A DNA stretch of 64,000 nucleotides. Source: Membranipora membranacea (taxonomy: Eukaryota; Bryozoa; Gymnolaemata; Cheilostomatida; Membraniporidae). The stretch's first letter is position 1. Each line of letters begins with the position of its first letter. The notes below the pieces were generated by a model. The model was not told the DNA's origin. It worked only from the letters and a program-made list of their open reading frames with translations, and did not search any database. Of the stretch, positions 1-14,600 are shown piece by piece. Made by a program: the position numbers and the translations under genes. The stretch lies in NCBI GenBank assembly GCA_914767715.1, contig OU612065.1:31248001-31312000 (forward strand), given 5' to 3'.

Positions 1-1078
1 ATGTTTCCAGTGAACTTTCAGTAAATCCAGTGCAACCTCCATTGAGATATCGGGTTTACAATCAACTGCTGGTAGGCCTTTTGAAGTACCAACAAACCCT
101 TGTACTCGGTCGATTTTTCCTATAGAATAATAGGTAACCAAGAGCATTGAGCAAGATCATTGAAAGCATATACATAATCTTGGTATAATTTAATTGGGTT
201 GTTTTGTAATATATCACTTATGGTATACAGTACATAATTTTACAATCTTTCATCACAGCGTGGTCAATCTTCAGAAAGCCTGTTTTCTGTATTTCTTTGC
301 TCACAAAATTCAAGTACCAGTGTAGCATATATTAAACACAACACTAAAATCAAACCAGAACTCCCAACTCAGGTCCTTGTGACACTGAAACAAATACTGC
401 AATACTGTGTCTATTGAATTATCTGCTCTTACCAGTTCTATGGGTGTGAGTAGTGATCACTGAGCCGTAAATGGGTATACCATTGAGGGTTTGTCTCCAC
501 TTAGTAATATCTCCAATTTGTTGAACTTTCTCAAGATGGACACCATCATACGAGATATTCTTTAGTAAGATGCTTGGATTTGTGTGAATAGGCAGCACTT
601 TTTGTGGCATCAAATATAGATGTGTAGCTTGGCCGTAACCTGCTTTGTGGAACAGTCACAAGTAAGATAAATAATTAAAAGTGAAAAAAGATTTATGATC
701 AGATATTATATGGAACATCTTTTGATCAACGTCCTCACTTAAAACCCTGTGCAAAGATTTACCACATGGTCAGAGGAAGATGCTAGGTAACAACAAACAG
801 GGCGACACTGCCAACCGAGAAGTTATCTCACTTGTGCCTTGCCAAAAACAGCACTGAATCTAGGGCAAATTACTAGACAGTTTATCCTTATCTTGGCTCT
901 CATGCTATCATCGAAAAATTTATAAAAAAATGATTAAGTTATAGTTACAATTTCAGACTTTGATACCAAACAACCAATAGTGCCTTCACCCCCTAAAATA
1001 CCTATACAACTCATGTAGCTTCTCACCTAAAAACACTGCTAGTGCAGCGCAGCAAAATAGTAAACTTCTTTGCTCCAT
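1..1078 (-). CDS. Thermolysin-like M4 metallopeptidase, 5' part (cut by window edge)
   Basis: First three exons of a secreted M4-family metallopeptidase: exon 1 1078-1027, exon 2 639-433, exon 3 119 to beyond position 1. Exon 1 encodes a signal peptide (MEQRSLLFCCAALAVFLG, finished across the splice). Exon 2 encodes an FTP-type propeptide segment with the family signature around NGIPIYGSVITTH. Exon 3 continues the propeptide (GKIDRVQGFVGTSKG). All seen splice sites are GT-AG, and phases (1, 1) match the complete gene at 2533-7506, which it closely resembles in sequence, intron position and upstream DNA. The catalytic exons lie outside the window, so activity cannot be judged. It is the distal member of a head-to-tail minus-strand array. 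I see no TATA box where the neighbouring copy has a weak one. Confidence 0.85.
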
Positions 1079-2532
1079 TCTAAGTTGCCGACTTAGGCCT
1101 CAGATTTCTCTTTTTGTAGCTGTAAAACTCCTTGACATGTATTCTCTAGTTTTCTAGTTGTACTCAGCTACAGCTTGTGTCCTGAATGACAATCCACCAC
1201 ACAGCCTCTGACTTAAATACTATTCTCCTGACTAGGAAGAAGGAACCTCAGTCTGCTCTTTATTTATATTATTACAAAACTTTCAAAACATTTTGTACAA
1301 CTGTCATTCGTAATATTATATGCACTTTTTCATGGAAAGATGTGCAATTACTTGTTTACCATTACATTTGTTGTTGATTAGCCAGTCTAAACATAGTTTC
1401 AGTGAAAAACAACCTGTATGTTGGTGAATTTTAAGCAGCTAATAATGAGTAACGCTGTAACACTGTACTGAAATGTTTGTTGTTTTAGAATGTCACAAAT
1501 GTAACTTTAGTTCCTGATCCGGGTCTATTTAGTAAATTGCGTCCAACCTTTCTATTCTAAGCTTTATCAGTAGTTTCACCAAAATTGATCTTGCAATGTT
1601 GTGTTGACATTTCGTAATTGATATCAAGTGTTATCAAAATTGACTCTGTAAACACCAAACTGGGCTATGACATGTGTGATTTTTACGTTGATATGATTAT
1701 TACCTCTGTTTTACCTTTTAAATAAATAATCGAAATTAGGCCATTGCAATGGTCTGGTTTGATTTTATATGTATATATATGTGTATATTTCTTTTCCTTT
1801 GTTTGTCTACAAATCATTTGCAAAGAAACTATTTAGAAGAAACTGTCTTCATTGCAACCAATATTGTCGGCCAATACTAGCCCTGGTTGCCAAGAAACTT
1901 ATGCAACAATTTCAAGAGAACATCATAAGATAGATTTTCATGTATGTTTTATTTAGAGCAAACACTAGGAAGGAGTTGTTCTTTATTCAATTTTTAATAT
2001 TTTATTGTTCCCTACAATTATTCAGATCATGCTGCACTAACCAAAGGTTGGCATTTCGGTTAATGTATCATCTCTTCACATTTCCACAAAAGTCGATAAA
2101 AGGAAAGTAGGAGCTTTATGTGACCTCAAAATAGGTAATTGGCTTTCCATTTGACTTGTAAGCCCAGGCATGCTTGCTGTTTTGTTATGGGTGACAAACT
2201 TTCATCACTCAAGCTGGAGAAAAGCTTAGGGATGGTAACATGACTTATTTATCGAACAAAATCAGCACTGCCAGGTGGACTATACTTAGTAACAACATAG
2301 CTTTGGATATGACGGGATAGGACCCTTTTACTACAAGGTCATCAAGGCTCAAAGGTTCATCATTTTCCTATAGCTATGATGTCACAATCCATGATATGGA
2401 CTTCATATTATGGAACTATTTCTACACTTCCGATCACTGTCAAGTAATGGATGGATTATTAAAAACCTATCAGATAATATAATAATGCCATCTCCTTCAA
2501 GTCATTCAAGTTTTTCCCAAATCCTTAGGCTT
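1079..2532. other. Intergenic between two M4 genes
   Basis: Lies between the start of the partial M4 gene and the stop of the next one, so it holds the promoter of the former and the 3' flank of the latter. The first about 110 bases upstream of the ATG align with the corresponding region of the gene at 2533-7506 (shared block tcctgaatg followed by a similar ATC-ACCAC stretch). No other supported gene, RNA or mobile element seen. Confidence 0.5.
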
Positions 2533-5500
2533 TTAGAGTTTCTTGCAGGATTGACATGAGACGCCCACCACATCGAAGGCACTTTGTACGTCCTCCACAC
2601 TCAGCCTGAGATCGTTAGCTGCACTCTCTACCCCGCAGGCACCACAGTGCATTGAGGTTGTCGGATTCCAAAACATTAGGTTAGCAGTGTTGAACACCTG
2701 GAATAGAAGAGTAGTAACTAAATATGACTGCTTTTTTTAATGGGAAAAATTGAGGAGATTGATTAGCCATACACTTCCCACCACTCAGTTATTTTTTCTG
2801 TCTTATCCTATCATTCTCGTTCAATTCCACCGCTCTCACTCCCTCACATGGTGTGATTGTTACCATGTGAGAAAGGGTTGATATCTGGATCCCTGATAGC
2901 ATGCTTTAACTCATTTATATACTGTTTTTGATCAGCAAACCATTGCTTAAAATTTCAAGGTCTACATCAATGACCATCATCATTATCATGAGTTTGATAA
3001 CAACACTACACTGCCTATTGTAAATGAGCAAATCGTACAATGCTTTTACTAAATATACATACATGGAAAGCCTTGATGTAGTCCCAGTATTTCATTTTGG
3101 ACAGAGTACAGAATGCTATGTTGTATATCCCAGAGCTGTGGTGCACATCAACACCTGGTTCATAGTCTTTGTAGTGATCCAAACCACCTAACAAAAGAAA
3201 ACATTGGGAATGTTCTGTGAGTTGTCTCCTTATTGTACATGGGTAGATAAAACTCACTCTGACTTTAATGAAAATTGTCAAGATTGATTTAAATCAGAAT
3301 GCAAGCACTACAAAGATGTATTCGAATGGCTCTGTAAGTGCATAATATACTTAGAGGGATACTAAAGAACTCAAACTTGAGTAATACTCACTTACCAAAT
3401 CGTTTAGGGTCGCACATGTCTCTCAAAGCTTCTGCCTCGCCAGGTCTCATGACATCAGCACCGATAAGGTAGTCTTTCCTTTTCTTGTAGTACATATTGC
3501 ATGTCAGAGCTGAAACAATACAGTGACATCTATGGCATTCCAGCTCCTTGACTCGAATCAATATTATCAACAGCTGTTGTTTGCACCTAGATTAAACGAC
3601 AAGCTCTGTGATCATTATAAAGATATGCACTGTCGAGTGCTCAAATCAGTCAGCGCTGTTAAATATTATTGTCTTAAAGCAATGATTTTGGAGAATTGAT
3701 AGCTCAATGATCTCAGATCGCTTTACCTCTTTTCTGTCTTACCTAGAATGTCAGAGTAAGCCTCGTTTATACCGCCCATCTCGTCATAGTACTCCATATC
3801 TCCCCCATGCCAATCTGTTATAGCGTGTCCAATCTCATGACAAATCACATCCAAAGATGACAGAGGGTAGAATCCATCATCGTGTCTGAAATCAACAGAT
3901 ATTGTTTTAGTTTGTGTTATAAATAACAAATTGATGGTCTGTGGAAATCTCCATATTGGAAAGTGTGCTGATTCCTTGATTTTGTCAACCAATCGTCCCA
4001 GATACGCTAACAATGTTGTATTGTGTTGTGTTGCGATTCAGAAGACAGCATGTTAAACTAGGGCTAGATGGAACAGCATCGTTCAGTGTGGGAATTCAGG
4101 GCACTCACATCATGGCTTGTCTTACAAATACGCTTTCCAAATTTAACGAATCACTCGACTCACCCATCTCCAATTAAGAAAGCCCATCCATTAAAGTAAG
4201 CATTGTTGTATTCAACCCCATAATGAGTATAGAATTGTAAGTCACTAGTGTTGGTTCCTGGAAGAGGAAAGGATATATAGTCTCCCGCACCACAAACAGT
4301 CATCATAAATAAGGTGTGACTACAATGCATTACAGTATCATCGCTGTTTACAAGATAGAGGTCATTCAAACCATAGGTAGAGTATAGTAGAGAGTATTTC
4401 AACCGCCGGCTCAAAAAAAATTCACTTCTACGCAGTGGTCTGAGTAAGCGGTTTGACTGAGACATGTCCACCTTGGATAAAATATGTAAATTTCTTTATC
4501 TTGATATTTTCAGATCTGTAAAAACTGTTTGCAAGAGTTTATCTTTCTGATTGAATCGCTCCTTTTCAAACAAGAGGTGAAATGACTCTAGGCGGCCAAC
4601 AATAGGCCTAAACTTACTATGAGGGCGGATTTCCTCTCCAACCAGATGATTCCATAGCTCCACAAAGTAGTTGCCATAAATGAAAGCTTCATTTCTAGGA
4701 CTGTATCCATCAGTGAAAGCAAACTGATCCCATTGCATAGTGTTAGCTCTCTCACATATAAAGGTGGACTTGGTAATGTTCGACCACCTCTTCTTGTTTC
4801 CCAAACTGAACACCTGTGGTTAAATTAATGAACACATTTATTGGGGATAAAAAACAACTATTCAACCAAGATGTATTTCATTACACCTGCAAATACAGAG
4901 CTCAAACTAGTTACTGAGCTGATCTGTCAAATATTTATTCTCAAAGGCTCTTCTTTTAATCTTTTAACTAAGTGAATTTATCCCCCCTCGAACCGTTAGG
5001 GGTCAAATCTTTAGAGTTCTGCTAAGCAATGGACAATTTAGGCAGCTTGCCTCCCAACATTATTGGGGAATAGAGCTTCTTTCATGTAGTGGTGTTGCAT
5101 TGTGGGACAGCTACACTGGTGGACTGTTTGATTTTTAGGAGGCACACTGACATTTGTCTCACATTATTGGCAATTGAATTTCAGATTTATATAGTCCATT
5201 CAATCCAAGTACCTAACATGTGCCTATTATATCCTCAAGCTACATGAATTTATCCACGTTCTTTAAACGATCATAGGTAAATATGAAATTGTTGAACACC
5301 GTTGAACATCAGTGTAACGGGAGGCACAAGGTTTTCTATGGAACAATGTGGTTGAGTGCGTGATGCATTATGGGATATGTACACGTATATGCCTTGTTGT
5401 TACCTCTACTCTGTTCTCTTTGTTTCTATGTCTGCACCACTTATTATCTTCCTCCTGCTCGACATCCATCATGGCTGAAGAGTTACCAATCTTCTCATTA

Positions 5501-7506
5501 CCCATAATACCCTTCACATCTACAGACTGGAGGTTGTTCCAAGTTTTCTCCACTTTGCCAGTGTGAGCGTTAACTAAACCTGTTGGTACAAAATGTCTAC
5601 TTGTGAAGATAATTTAACTGTAGATGATCTTATACAGCTATATACTGATAACCAGTGATGTTCTTTTGCCCTGTTACCCTCTTAATCACATACAATAAAA
5701 ATCTACACCAGTCTTGCTACATTTTGAGATATCAAATAGTGCTTGGCTGCCTGAACTGTGTCGATGGAACTCAATCAGTAGCTTGTCTTGACAAGCTTTG
5801 TTCGGTCCCCACCTAACATTCAGGCCACTCAATCAGAAGCTTTGGTTCTGATATTATCCTGTAAGTAAATTTACCTATAATGTAAGATGGAACTGACCCA
5901 AAGCCTGTCTCTTTATTGGCATCGTCAGCCCAGTCCACAAAGTAGCCTGTCCTCCACACTAACTTATTACCATCATCCTAATCAAACAGAAGAGAGCACA
6001 TCAGTGAGTACCAAGAAAGGTTAGTCTATGTTTTATGACCTTTAACGAAAAGAGCATGTTTATATCTAGTTTAAGCGCTCAAACTGTGGTGATATAGTTG
6101 GTCATAGCAATTCATGGTTGATAATGGAATTCTACTACCAGCTCAGCTTTACTGGCAATTTTTGCGCGCTTAAACTAGTTTTTATCACTGTCAGTTTGAA
6201 AGTTACGAATGGAAGTTACAAGTTAGTCCACAAAGAATGATAATAGAGAGAGCTCACAGTTTGTAGTATATTGAGTTTTGCTCTGGGTTCAGTGTATATC
6301 CAGTTCACTTCCCTGAGACCTGCATGCTTCCAGTGAACTTTGATTAAATCTAATGCTACCGCTATGGAGATATCTGGTTTCTGGTTAACTGCTGGCAGAT
6401 ATTTTGATGTACCAACAAACCCTTGTATTCTGTCGATCTTACCTACAATGTAACAACAAAGATAAAACACGCTACAAGAGCAGAGTTTTCATTGGGATTA
6501 AATCCTTGCTAATCCACTAATCTTTATCAAATGCCAAAGATTAGTGATCATATCAAGCCATGTATATAAATCACTAATATCCTGGCCTTGCAAATTTGAC
6601 CATATGCATGTATGTAAGGAATCTATCCTACTTGTTTCTGATCAATATGTTTCGGTAACAGCATAGATATGATTTTGCTCCTGGGTTTAACTTCGAGGCG
6701 AGGTCTGCAGGTTAAACTTAAAATACAGCCCATAAGCGTTGAGGCAATGTTGTATCTTCCTTCTTTACAGTTTCTGATGGAGGTTTTCCAAATTGTTGCA
6801 TAAGTATACAATGGGCTTTCCTTACCGTTTCTATGGGTGTGAGTAGTGATCACTGAGCCGTAGATGGGTATACCATTTAGGGTTTGTTTCCACTTAGTAA
6901 TATCTCCAATTTGTTGAACTTTCTCAAGATGGACACCATCATACGAGATATTCCCGAGTAAGATGGATGGATTTGTGTGAAGAGGAAGCACTTTCTGTGG
7001 CATCATGTACAGCTGTGTAGCTTGGCCGTAACCTGTTATATAGAGCAGTCAGATATGACATGGAGTATTGTCTCAGTTATGTTTATTATGCAGCCTCGCT
7101 CAAATTTGTTTCTCATTGCAAGACTGCTTCTGGGCCTATTGGCTAAGATCAAAGTGTCATGCCAATGGCTGATTAGTGCCAGATTATTGTGGCCTTACAT
7201 CTAGGATGCATTCTAGTTTTCTAGGATGTATCACATTCTCCGTATGAGGACTTAGGGCATTTTGCGTCCCTCTTTAGGGGTAGCCCAATATTCGGTGTCT
7301 TACTTAACATCAAGACTGTAGATGGACAACAGTGTTCACTTTCTTGCGCCAATAACATTACTGAATCTTGAGCATATAAACTATTAAGGTCATCTGACCG
7401 GGGGGGGGGGTTCTGCCCTATTATCAATGTTATTCATGTAATTACTTAGCTTCTCACCTAAAAAAACCGCCAGTGCAGTGCAAATAAGAAGAGTTCTACG
7501 ATCCAT
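2533..7506 (-). CDS. Thermolysin-like M4 metallopeptidase, complete, 11 exons
   Basis: Predicted secreted zinc endopeptidase of 518 residues. Exons (minus): 7506-7458, 7032-6826, 6442-6258, 5977-5875, 5579-5404, 4813-4618, 4257-4164, 3885-3743, 3509-3396, 3187-3063, 2697-2533 (TAA). Every intron is GT-AG and the frame is open throughout. Signal peptide about 1-18 (MDRRTLLICTALAVFLG), then an FTP-type propeptide (exons 2-3), then the M4 domain. Catalytic features: HEIGH at 353-357 (zinc His353 and His357, general-base Glu354), third zinc ligand Glu378 in GGINEAYSD, and catalytic His438 in VHHSSGIYN, matching the thermolysin VHINSGI position. The C-terminus has MHCGACGVE and a late CxxC. Length is close to bacterial thermolysin precursors (about 550). 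By family knowledge it cleaves peptides outside the cell after pro-domain removal; the substrate is unknown. Its nearest relative here is the partial gene at 1-1078. Confidence 0.92.
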
Positions 7507-7625
7507 TCTCTGTTGTTGACCTTGCCGTTTCTAGTTTTGAAACTCGCTTCTAAAAGATCTAGCTAGCTGGTGGTGCCTAGTTGCAGTTATAGTCCTGAAT
7601 GGCGATCTACCACGACACTTCGCAC
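7507..7625 (-). promoter_or_regulatory. Putative promoter of M4 gene, weak TATA
   Basis: On the minus strand, CTATAACTG lies near 7585-7592, about 80 bases upstream of the ATG. The surrounding sequence is conserved upstream of the sister gene at 1-1078, although the TATA-like core itself is not. Inference from position and similarity only. Confidence 0.35.
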
Positions 7626-8689
7626 TGATTTACCTCTTCCATACCTGGAACCACCCTTGGGTTTCATCACCATGGTTACAAAACCTCCAGTTTAATTATA
7701 TTAAATTGTCAGGCCATCCAATGGATGAGCTATATCCTCATTAATCCAATTAAGTTTATTGCTTACACTGCTCTTCTGCCATTAACTTCATTGTTGCTTA
7801 ACCGAAATAACAACATTACATTGGAAAATATATCTAAACCCACGCTTTCGTAAAGTAAGGTCAATAACAAAGTATTTACATGATATATCATTACTTCTGT
7901 TTCCCAGGAATTACTGGTCTCACATCAAACTTTTTAATTGATTTGATAGCTTGCTATCCAATATAAAAAAAAAACCCAGCACCGATCACTTCAGTATCAT
8001 ACTTATAACTTACATTGCAACTAAAAATACATTATAATAATTCTATAATCTCCCTAGATGATTAAAAATGTGTCTTTATTTGATTAGATAGGATTTAATT
8101 TAGCTATTTGGCTTGTCTGATGTTACCTAGCAACAATTTTCACTGGCTGAGGTAGAAGTCAAAGATAAGCAATGAGGTTTAGTAGATGTAAGTTAGCCAT
8201 TAGCTTCCCTAAAATACGACTTAACGCCAACATTTCTTCTTGACAACACTATACACTCCTTTGAGAAAAGCATTTCACATGTAGTGACAATATCAAAATC
8301 AGATTTGGATTTTTAAGGACCTAAATAAGCTGAAACAGAAGTTAGTAAACTTAAAACATAAAACCACGAAGCAAAAAACTGGTATAGCTGAAAAAAAAAC
8401 TTCATTTTCAGCTTCTGTAGGCCTCTAAAATATGAAGCTAGAAAACTTGAAATATAAAACCCCAAAGCAAAACATTATAAAAGCTGAAAAAAAATTCCAT
8501 TTTGGGCTTTATTTCAAACTAGAAACCGTGTTGTACATATTATGAGGCAGTTCAACGTAGAGCACAACCATACTTCAATGAGCGAATAGCAAACAGAAAG
8601 GCCACATAGTTATCCTCCTGCATATACACATGAAATTTGGCGTAGCGAGGACAACAGCTAGCACCAGATCAAGTATGAGAGAGTTTCAC
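7626..8689. other. Intergenic, no gene seen
   Basis: 3' flank of the M4 gene ending at 8690 and far-upstream DNA of the gene starting at 7506. AT-rich. Around 8350-8520 there is an imperfect direct repeat of a stretch resembling aaacttgaaatataaaaccccaaagcaaaa. No coding signal supported. Confidence 0.4.
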
Positions 8690-11600
8690 TTATACGCAAG
8701 ATGCACAGGACACTCCGACAGCTGTGAATGCCTCTGTGACAGCTGTCTTACTGTATCCTCTGCTCTCTGCCGCTGTCTCTACTCCACAAGCACCACAGTG
8801 CATAGTAACCATCGGTGCCCAGTATAACAAGTTAGCATTGGTGAATATCTAAATAATGATGGAACAGACAGATGATAATAACGTTTTTTTTTGTGCAAGC
8901 CACAACCTAATTTGCAAAACAGATGTGTTAATAATGCATTTCCGTGTTCGAACTGAGGCTAAATAGCCCTTAGCTTCGAGCTATGGAACTACCTCCTAAG
9001 TCAGCCTGAGCTCCATGGTTCAGCTTGCACATACTCGGCCAGCACCACAGCGAGGTGGCGTGGCCGTGGCCGAGCCCGAGCGGTTAGCATCAAAGACTTT
9101 GACGCGGGAGGTTGGAGTTCAATTCCAGAAGGTGGTGGATAATTTTGATGTTTTTTCTTCTCAGCTCTAACATGGGAATGGCTGCATATTTCGAGATCGA
9201 GCCAAGAGGTGACAACTCAGCTCGATCTAGGCCGACCTCGAAACTCACATGGAAACATGGTGTATGTTAGCCTCATAAATTTCATAAATTACTTCAGCAA
9301 GCCTATACACACACCTAAATCCATCATAATAAAATGATGAATTAGAGTTCTTTTGTAGGGAATTGTTGTTACCTTTCCGATATGATGCCCCTGCTGCTAT
9401 AAGCATGATAGCAGGCAAAGTGCAGCCGAATACTTGAAAACAAACATAATACATCCGGATTAAGTTTCCAATTAAATACAAGACAGCATATTTAACCATA
9501 CCTCAAATGCCATTATATAGTTCCAGCCAGCCGTGTTTTTCAGTAGACACCAAGCTTTGTTGTACACTCCCGATGAATTATGCACGTCTAAGTTATCTGT
9601 GTACTGACTGTAATGGTCTATAGCACCTGTGAAATAATATAAACACTTTGCATCATATATTCTAAATGAAGTGGAAGATAACACTGCATTGTGCGGATAT
9701 ATTCATATTCATTGATGAACTCAAATAACAAATTGATCCCTATCTCATGACTCGCATTAATTTATAAATTCAATTTGCATGAATACAAGCTGGACATTTT
9801 TTCAGATAGAACGATTAAGCACCTATGATATCTCTATGGTTGATTTTGCTATCTGTGCAGTTATCACGCCGACATCGACATTACACTATTAGCATGTGTA
9901 TCCCTGATCAATACATTTAGTTTAGTCGAAGTATCTAACATGTACTGGCCCATAATCATAGATTCTGGACTCAGGTGGTCACACCAAGCTTCTTCTGAAG
10001 AACCTAGGGATACATTATTATTGCTTTTTGTGGGCTATCTATAGTCCAGTTGAATAATTTTTTATTAAAAAAAAGAGTTCTCGCTTATAACCTTTTTAAA
10101 TTGTAGAACCGAGCAATATGTGCCGGCCCTAATATTTATTTCATTTTTATCCTATCATAAGTACTGGCAGGAGATTAAAGTTCATACATACAAACAAAAA
10201 AGCATATTTGAAGATACATACCTAATCGTTTAGGATTACACATGTCTCTCATTGAGTCTATAGACATATTTCCTGGTTTGACTATGTCTTCTCCTAATAG
10301 GGTATTAGTCTTCTGTTTGAAATGTATATCACATGTCTCCCCTGCAATAAATATTTGCAAAACCATGTACATAAATATGTAAGCAGAAATAAAATGTGGA
10401 ATTTTCTGAGAATAGTGATTAATTCATGTTCTTTACTTTTATAACAGAAGGCACTTTGTGAACCCAATGCACTATTATGCACCAGGGATAGCAGCAAACC
10501 ATTGATCTTTCGATCCTAACGGGCGGCCTTGGCATCCCAGAGACCTGAACCCAGGATCAAGCTGGTAGTTTTGCCCTGCCCTTGCTGAAAATAAGGCATA
10601 AGAGTAGCTAAAATAAAAGTTGTCATAGAACTTGATTAGGTCGAGAGATCAGTTTTATCAAGTAGTTTCAATATATATATATACAATGACCCGCGGTTGT
10701 TTCAGCTATGTAGGAAGCACACAAGCATTTTGCGGTTGTAGTGAGGAAATAACTCCGAATTGATGTGGTTAATTTATCACACAAATCAAATCGAAACACA
10801 GTGTGAAATGCCTTACAGTTTGCCTAGGTATAGGATTTTGTAGGGCAAGGCAAAAAAGAGAAAGATCAGTCGACAACAATAAGAATAAACTCAGTGCTAA
10901 GCATGTAGGAAATTGTTGTTGGAGGGAGGGTAGTGGTATGAGACCTTACTTTCCAGCGAACGGGTGATTGACACCCATAGTTCTCAAAAACCCCTAGACA
11001 AATATGATAAGAATTGATAAAACACATCCTTGATGTTAGAATGATGTGTAGTTCCATAAATTGGTTTTGTGATTACGAGTAGATCAAGTTAAATCCAATT
11101 GCCTAAATTCTTGCGGCGTGACCATTGGATCAACTCCAAATGCAGGCAAATAGACCGAACTTGGTCTAGATTAAGAGAGCCGTCTCGCTGGGAGATGTGT
11201 GTGTGGGTTTGTTTATTTTTGTGAATAGGGAGAAGCCAGGATAAATTTTTCGCGGCAAGAGCGGGAATCAAACCTGGGAATTCTTGCTTGATAGCAAAGG
11301 TTGTGATCATTTGCGCTATCAAGCTCCTCTAGGAAATTATTTGTTAATGTTATTTTCTTTCAAAAGCTAAGAAGAGAAAAAAAGACACTGCCTTTCACCT
11401 TTTTAAAGTTATATCTAGGATTGATTGCTATCTATCCATAATGAATCTACAACAAAGTTTCATACCTAAGATATCTGAGTAAGCCTCGTTTATTGCTCCA
11501 GGCTCCATCCAGTATTCCATAAATCCTCCATGCCACTCAGTTATGGCATGTCCAATCTCATGACAAACAATATCCAACGCTGTCAACGGATATGTCAGAT

Positions 11601-14600
11601 CTTTGCTACAATTTGACAAGCAGTAGGTTTTAAGCAATTGATAATATACACTAATTAAGTATTTTTGAGGTTACATTAGAAGGGATATCTCATGCTGAAT
11701 TCTAGTCTGAGCAATGTGATTACGATCTGATGACCATTCAATACACTAGTCGAATTACGCCCATTGTAACATACTATTGACTGTGGGTCTAAACAGACAT
11801 TGGGTAGTTAACCTAATAACCATGCAACAGGATAATTTCGAAAAAAAAATGTCTTGTCTTGCGGAAGGAAGATGCCAAGGCTGACCAAACCAATTTGTTT
11901 CTTGCCTCTGGGACTTTCCATAAATCAAGTAATTATCTAGGATCTCGTTTCTTGAGTTGCCCTAAATGGTTTTGCTTCCTTGCCTGATATAAATATTGGC
12001 ATCAGGTGTCTTGACCACGTAATCGGTGCAATCGGTAAGCATGCTCGCTATTCACTAACAAGCAATTGGTGCCGCAGAACTCGTGAGGCAGCTTTCAATG
12101 TTCCAGCCCTGTGTTTAGATGCCCTTGATTATTTATCCGTTTTAACAACGCTATCAATAATAGTAATTTCGGTGATTTGGTTGGAACGTCAACTTTCTCT
12201 TTTCTGCAATTTTTCCATCTCACTCATCAGTTTATCCAAATATGGATTGTACTTACCCGTCACCAAAGACAAAAGAATACCCGTTGAAAAATGCATTCTG
12301 GTACTGGTAACCGTAATGCGTGTACAGCAACAGTTTGGAATTGTTTGTCCCTAAAAATTGAATATACATATGAATCGGTGATTATTTTAAGATAAGGTTG
12401 GCTTCTATTCAATTTTTGAGAATTTCTTTCAGGTTTAAACTGGTATTTTTACTCAGAGTTGGTGTGTAGTTAGTAGATGGCTATATTATGATCGAATGCT
12501 GGTAGGATTTTCCCACAGACCTACCGCCCAATCAGAGCCAACACATTGACTGATGTTGGTTAAAGTTTTTTCTCTGTCCGAAGACTGAGAAATATAGGTG
12601 TCTGAAGGGCGCGGCCGCCATATTATTTGCTTAGTTGCTCTCAGTTTGCAGGCAGGTCAGAGCACACATTGGACTTCAACTGAGCCCAGTAGTCGCTAGA
12701 CTGCAGCGGGATTCGAACCTGAGCCCTCCAGCGCTTGCGCGTCAGAGGGCAGGCGCTCTTACCAACTGAGCTACCTCCTACTCCTGTGGAATCAAATAAA
12801 ACTCCCCTAGACATTTTACTGATTCAAAAATAAAGACTTGCTGCCATGCAGGATTTCACTGTTTCACTCACTGTAAGGCTGAATCTCATTCCCCATTATC
12901 TCTCTCCATATGTCAACAAAGTAGCCTCCGTACAGATGGGCCTCATTTCTCGGGTTATATCCCCCTGTCCAGTCCACTAGATCCCAGTCCTCGTTCTTAG
13001 CTCGAGGGCACACAAATTTAGATCTAGTATAATTTGATAGGTACCTCTTGTTCCAAATGTCAAACACCTGTAGAAGGAGGAAAATAGGAGTTTAATCAAA
13101 TTATATATAGGTGCAGTTTGCTGATTTATTTTTCTTATAAAATTTGGGTTGGCAATACTGAATTTTTGAAGAATATTTTTATTTGTTGAGAAAAGTTTGA
13201 ATATATATCACTTGGTTTATGTCAGGAATACCATGATTATTGAAACGAGGCAAATATCTGTGTCCGGACAAAATAGGCTTGGCCGCCATTACGAGGCCAT
13301 GCAGCTCAATCATATGGATGGCAGATTTATATCAACCTATCCGAAAAAAGTTGGGTGTTGATTATCTATCTCACCTCTACTCTCCTGTTGTTGTCCTGAT
13401 GCCAGCAGTACCATCCTTCTCTCTCTACTGTTATATCATGGTACCCCTTCCCTATTTTCATGTTACCCACTATGGCCCGGACTGTAGTCGTTCGAGTCGT
13501 CTTTGGCTCTATGTACTGGAGGCCATTCCAGGTTCTCTCTACTAGTCTAGTGTGAGCGTTAACCAATCCTGAAACAAAAATTGTACATTTTTAGAGAAAA
13601 AATACATATTGTTTAGCAAAAATTTGGAAATAATTCAGCATGTGTGTAAGCCGATTGGATATATATAGATATATAGAGTTAGATTCATTGTCCTGCCTGC
13701 ATGCCAGATTGTTTCCAATAACAACTGCATTGGATGCTTTGTATTTACCACAATCGGTAGTTCAGTGGAGCAACTCTATTGAATCTACCTATGATGTATG
13801 CTGGTACAGGACCAAATCCTCTCCCTGGTCTCACACCATCCTTCCAGTCGACATAGTAGGACAACTTCCAGACCAACTTATCAAAACCATTGTTCTATAA
13901 TATCAATTCATTATGATAGAGGTTTAGCAACAGCATAAAACTGGAGAAAAGTAATATCATTGATTTAGTGTACAGGCTATAAATTTAGAGTTTTAATTGC
14001 AAGGACAAGGAAATTTAAGCAATTTGATATTTTGAATATTACATTCTCAGATAGACCCCCGGAGGTATTGTAACAATATTCAACTTTTGTTGGTTCCAGA
14101 GGAAACAATCCACATCCTCTCAAATGTTTTTGAGGATCATATACTGACTCAATTTACCGTGGGCAGTTAAGTGACATCGATTCGAAATGTCTAAGCAGAT
14201 TTGGCTTAAGACTTATGTCCCTTTCTCGTCTCCCATCATAATGTTTAAATTACATTACTGAGCAGAGCCACCCACCGAGGGAAGTATCTGAAGTTCGGCT
14301 TTGTCGATTCTCCAGTCTACGTCTCTAAGCCTGTCATGATTCCATTGCTGCTTCAGCGCTGACATGGTGTCTGCTGTCGAGAACTTTGGTCTGGTATCTA
14401 ACAGGCTGTTCTTGCTGCCCAAAAATCCTTGGATCTTGTTTATTCTTCCTGTGAAATAGGAAATGACATTTTGCATTATTAAATGGTCGATATTTTTAGC
14501 ATATAGATGTACCGTCTTCTAAGAAAAATAAAATCATCTTGTTTTTTATTTCCCACAGTCTATTGGAATCATGAACATAAAAATAAATATAACAAACAAA

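Noticed and set aside
12700-12785. Functional tRNA gene
   Set aside because: Good A and B boxes but no closing acceptor stem; a SINE head fits better.
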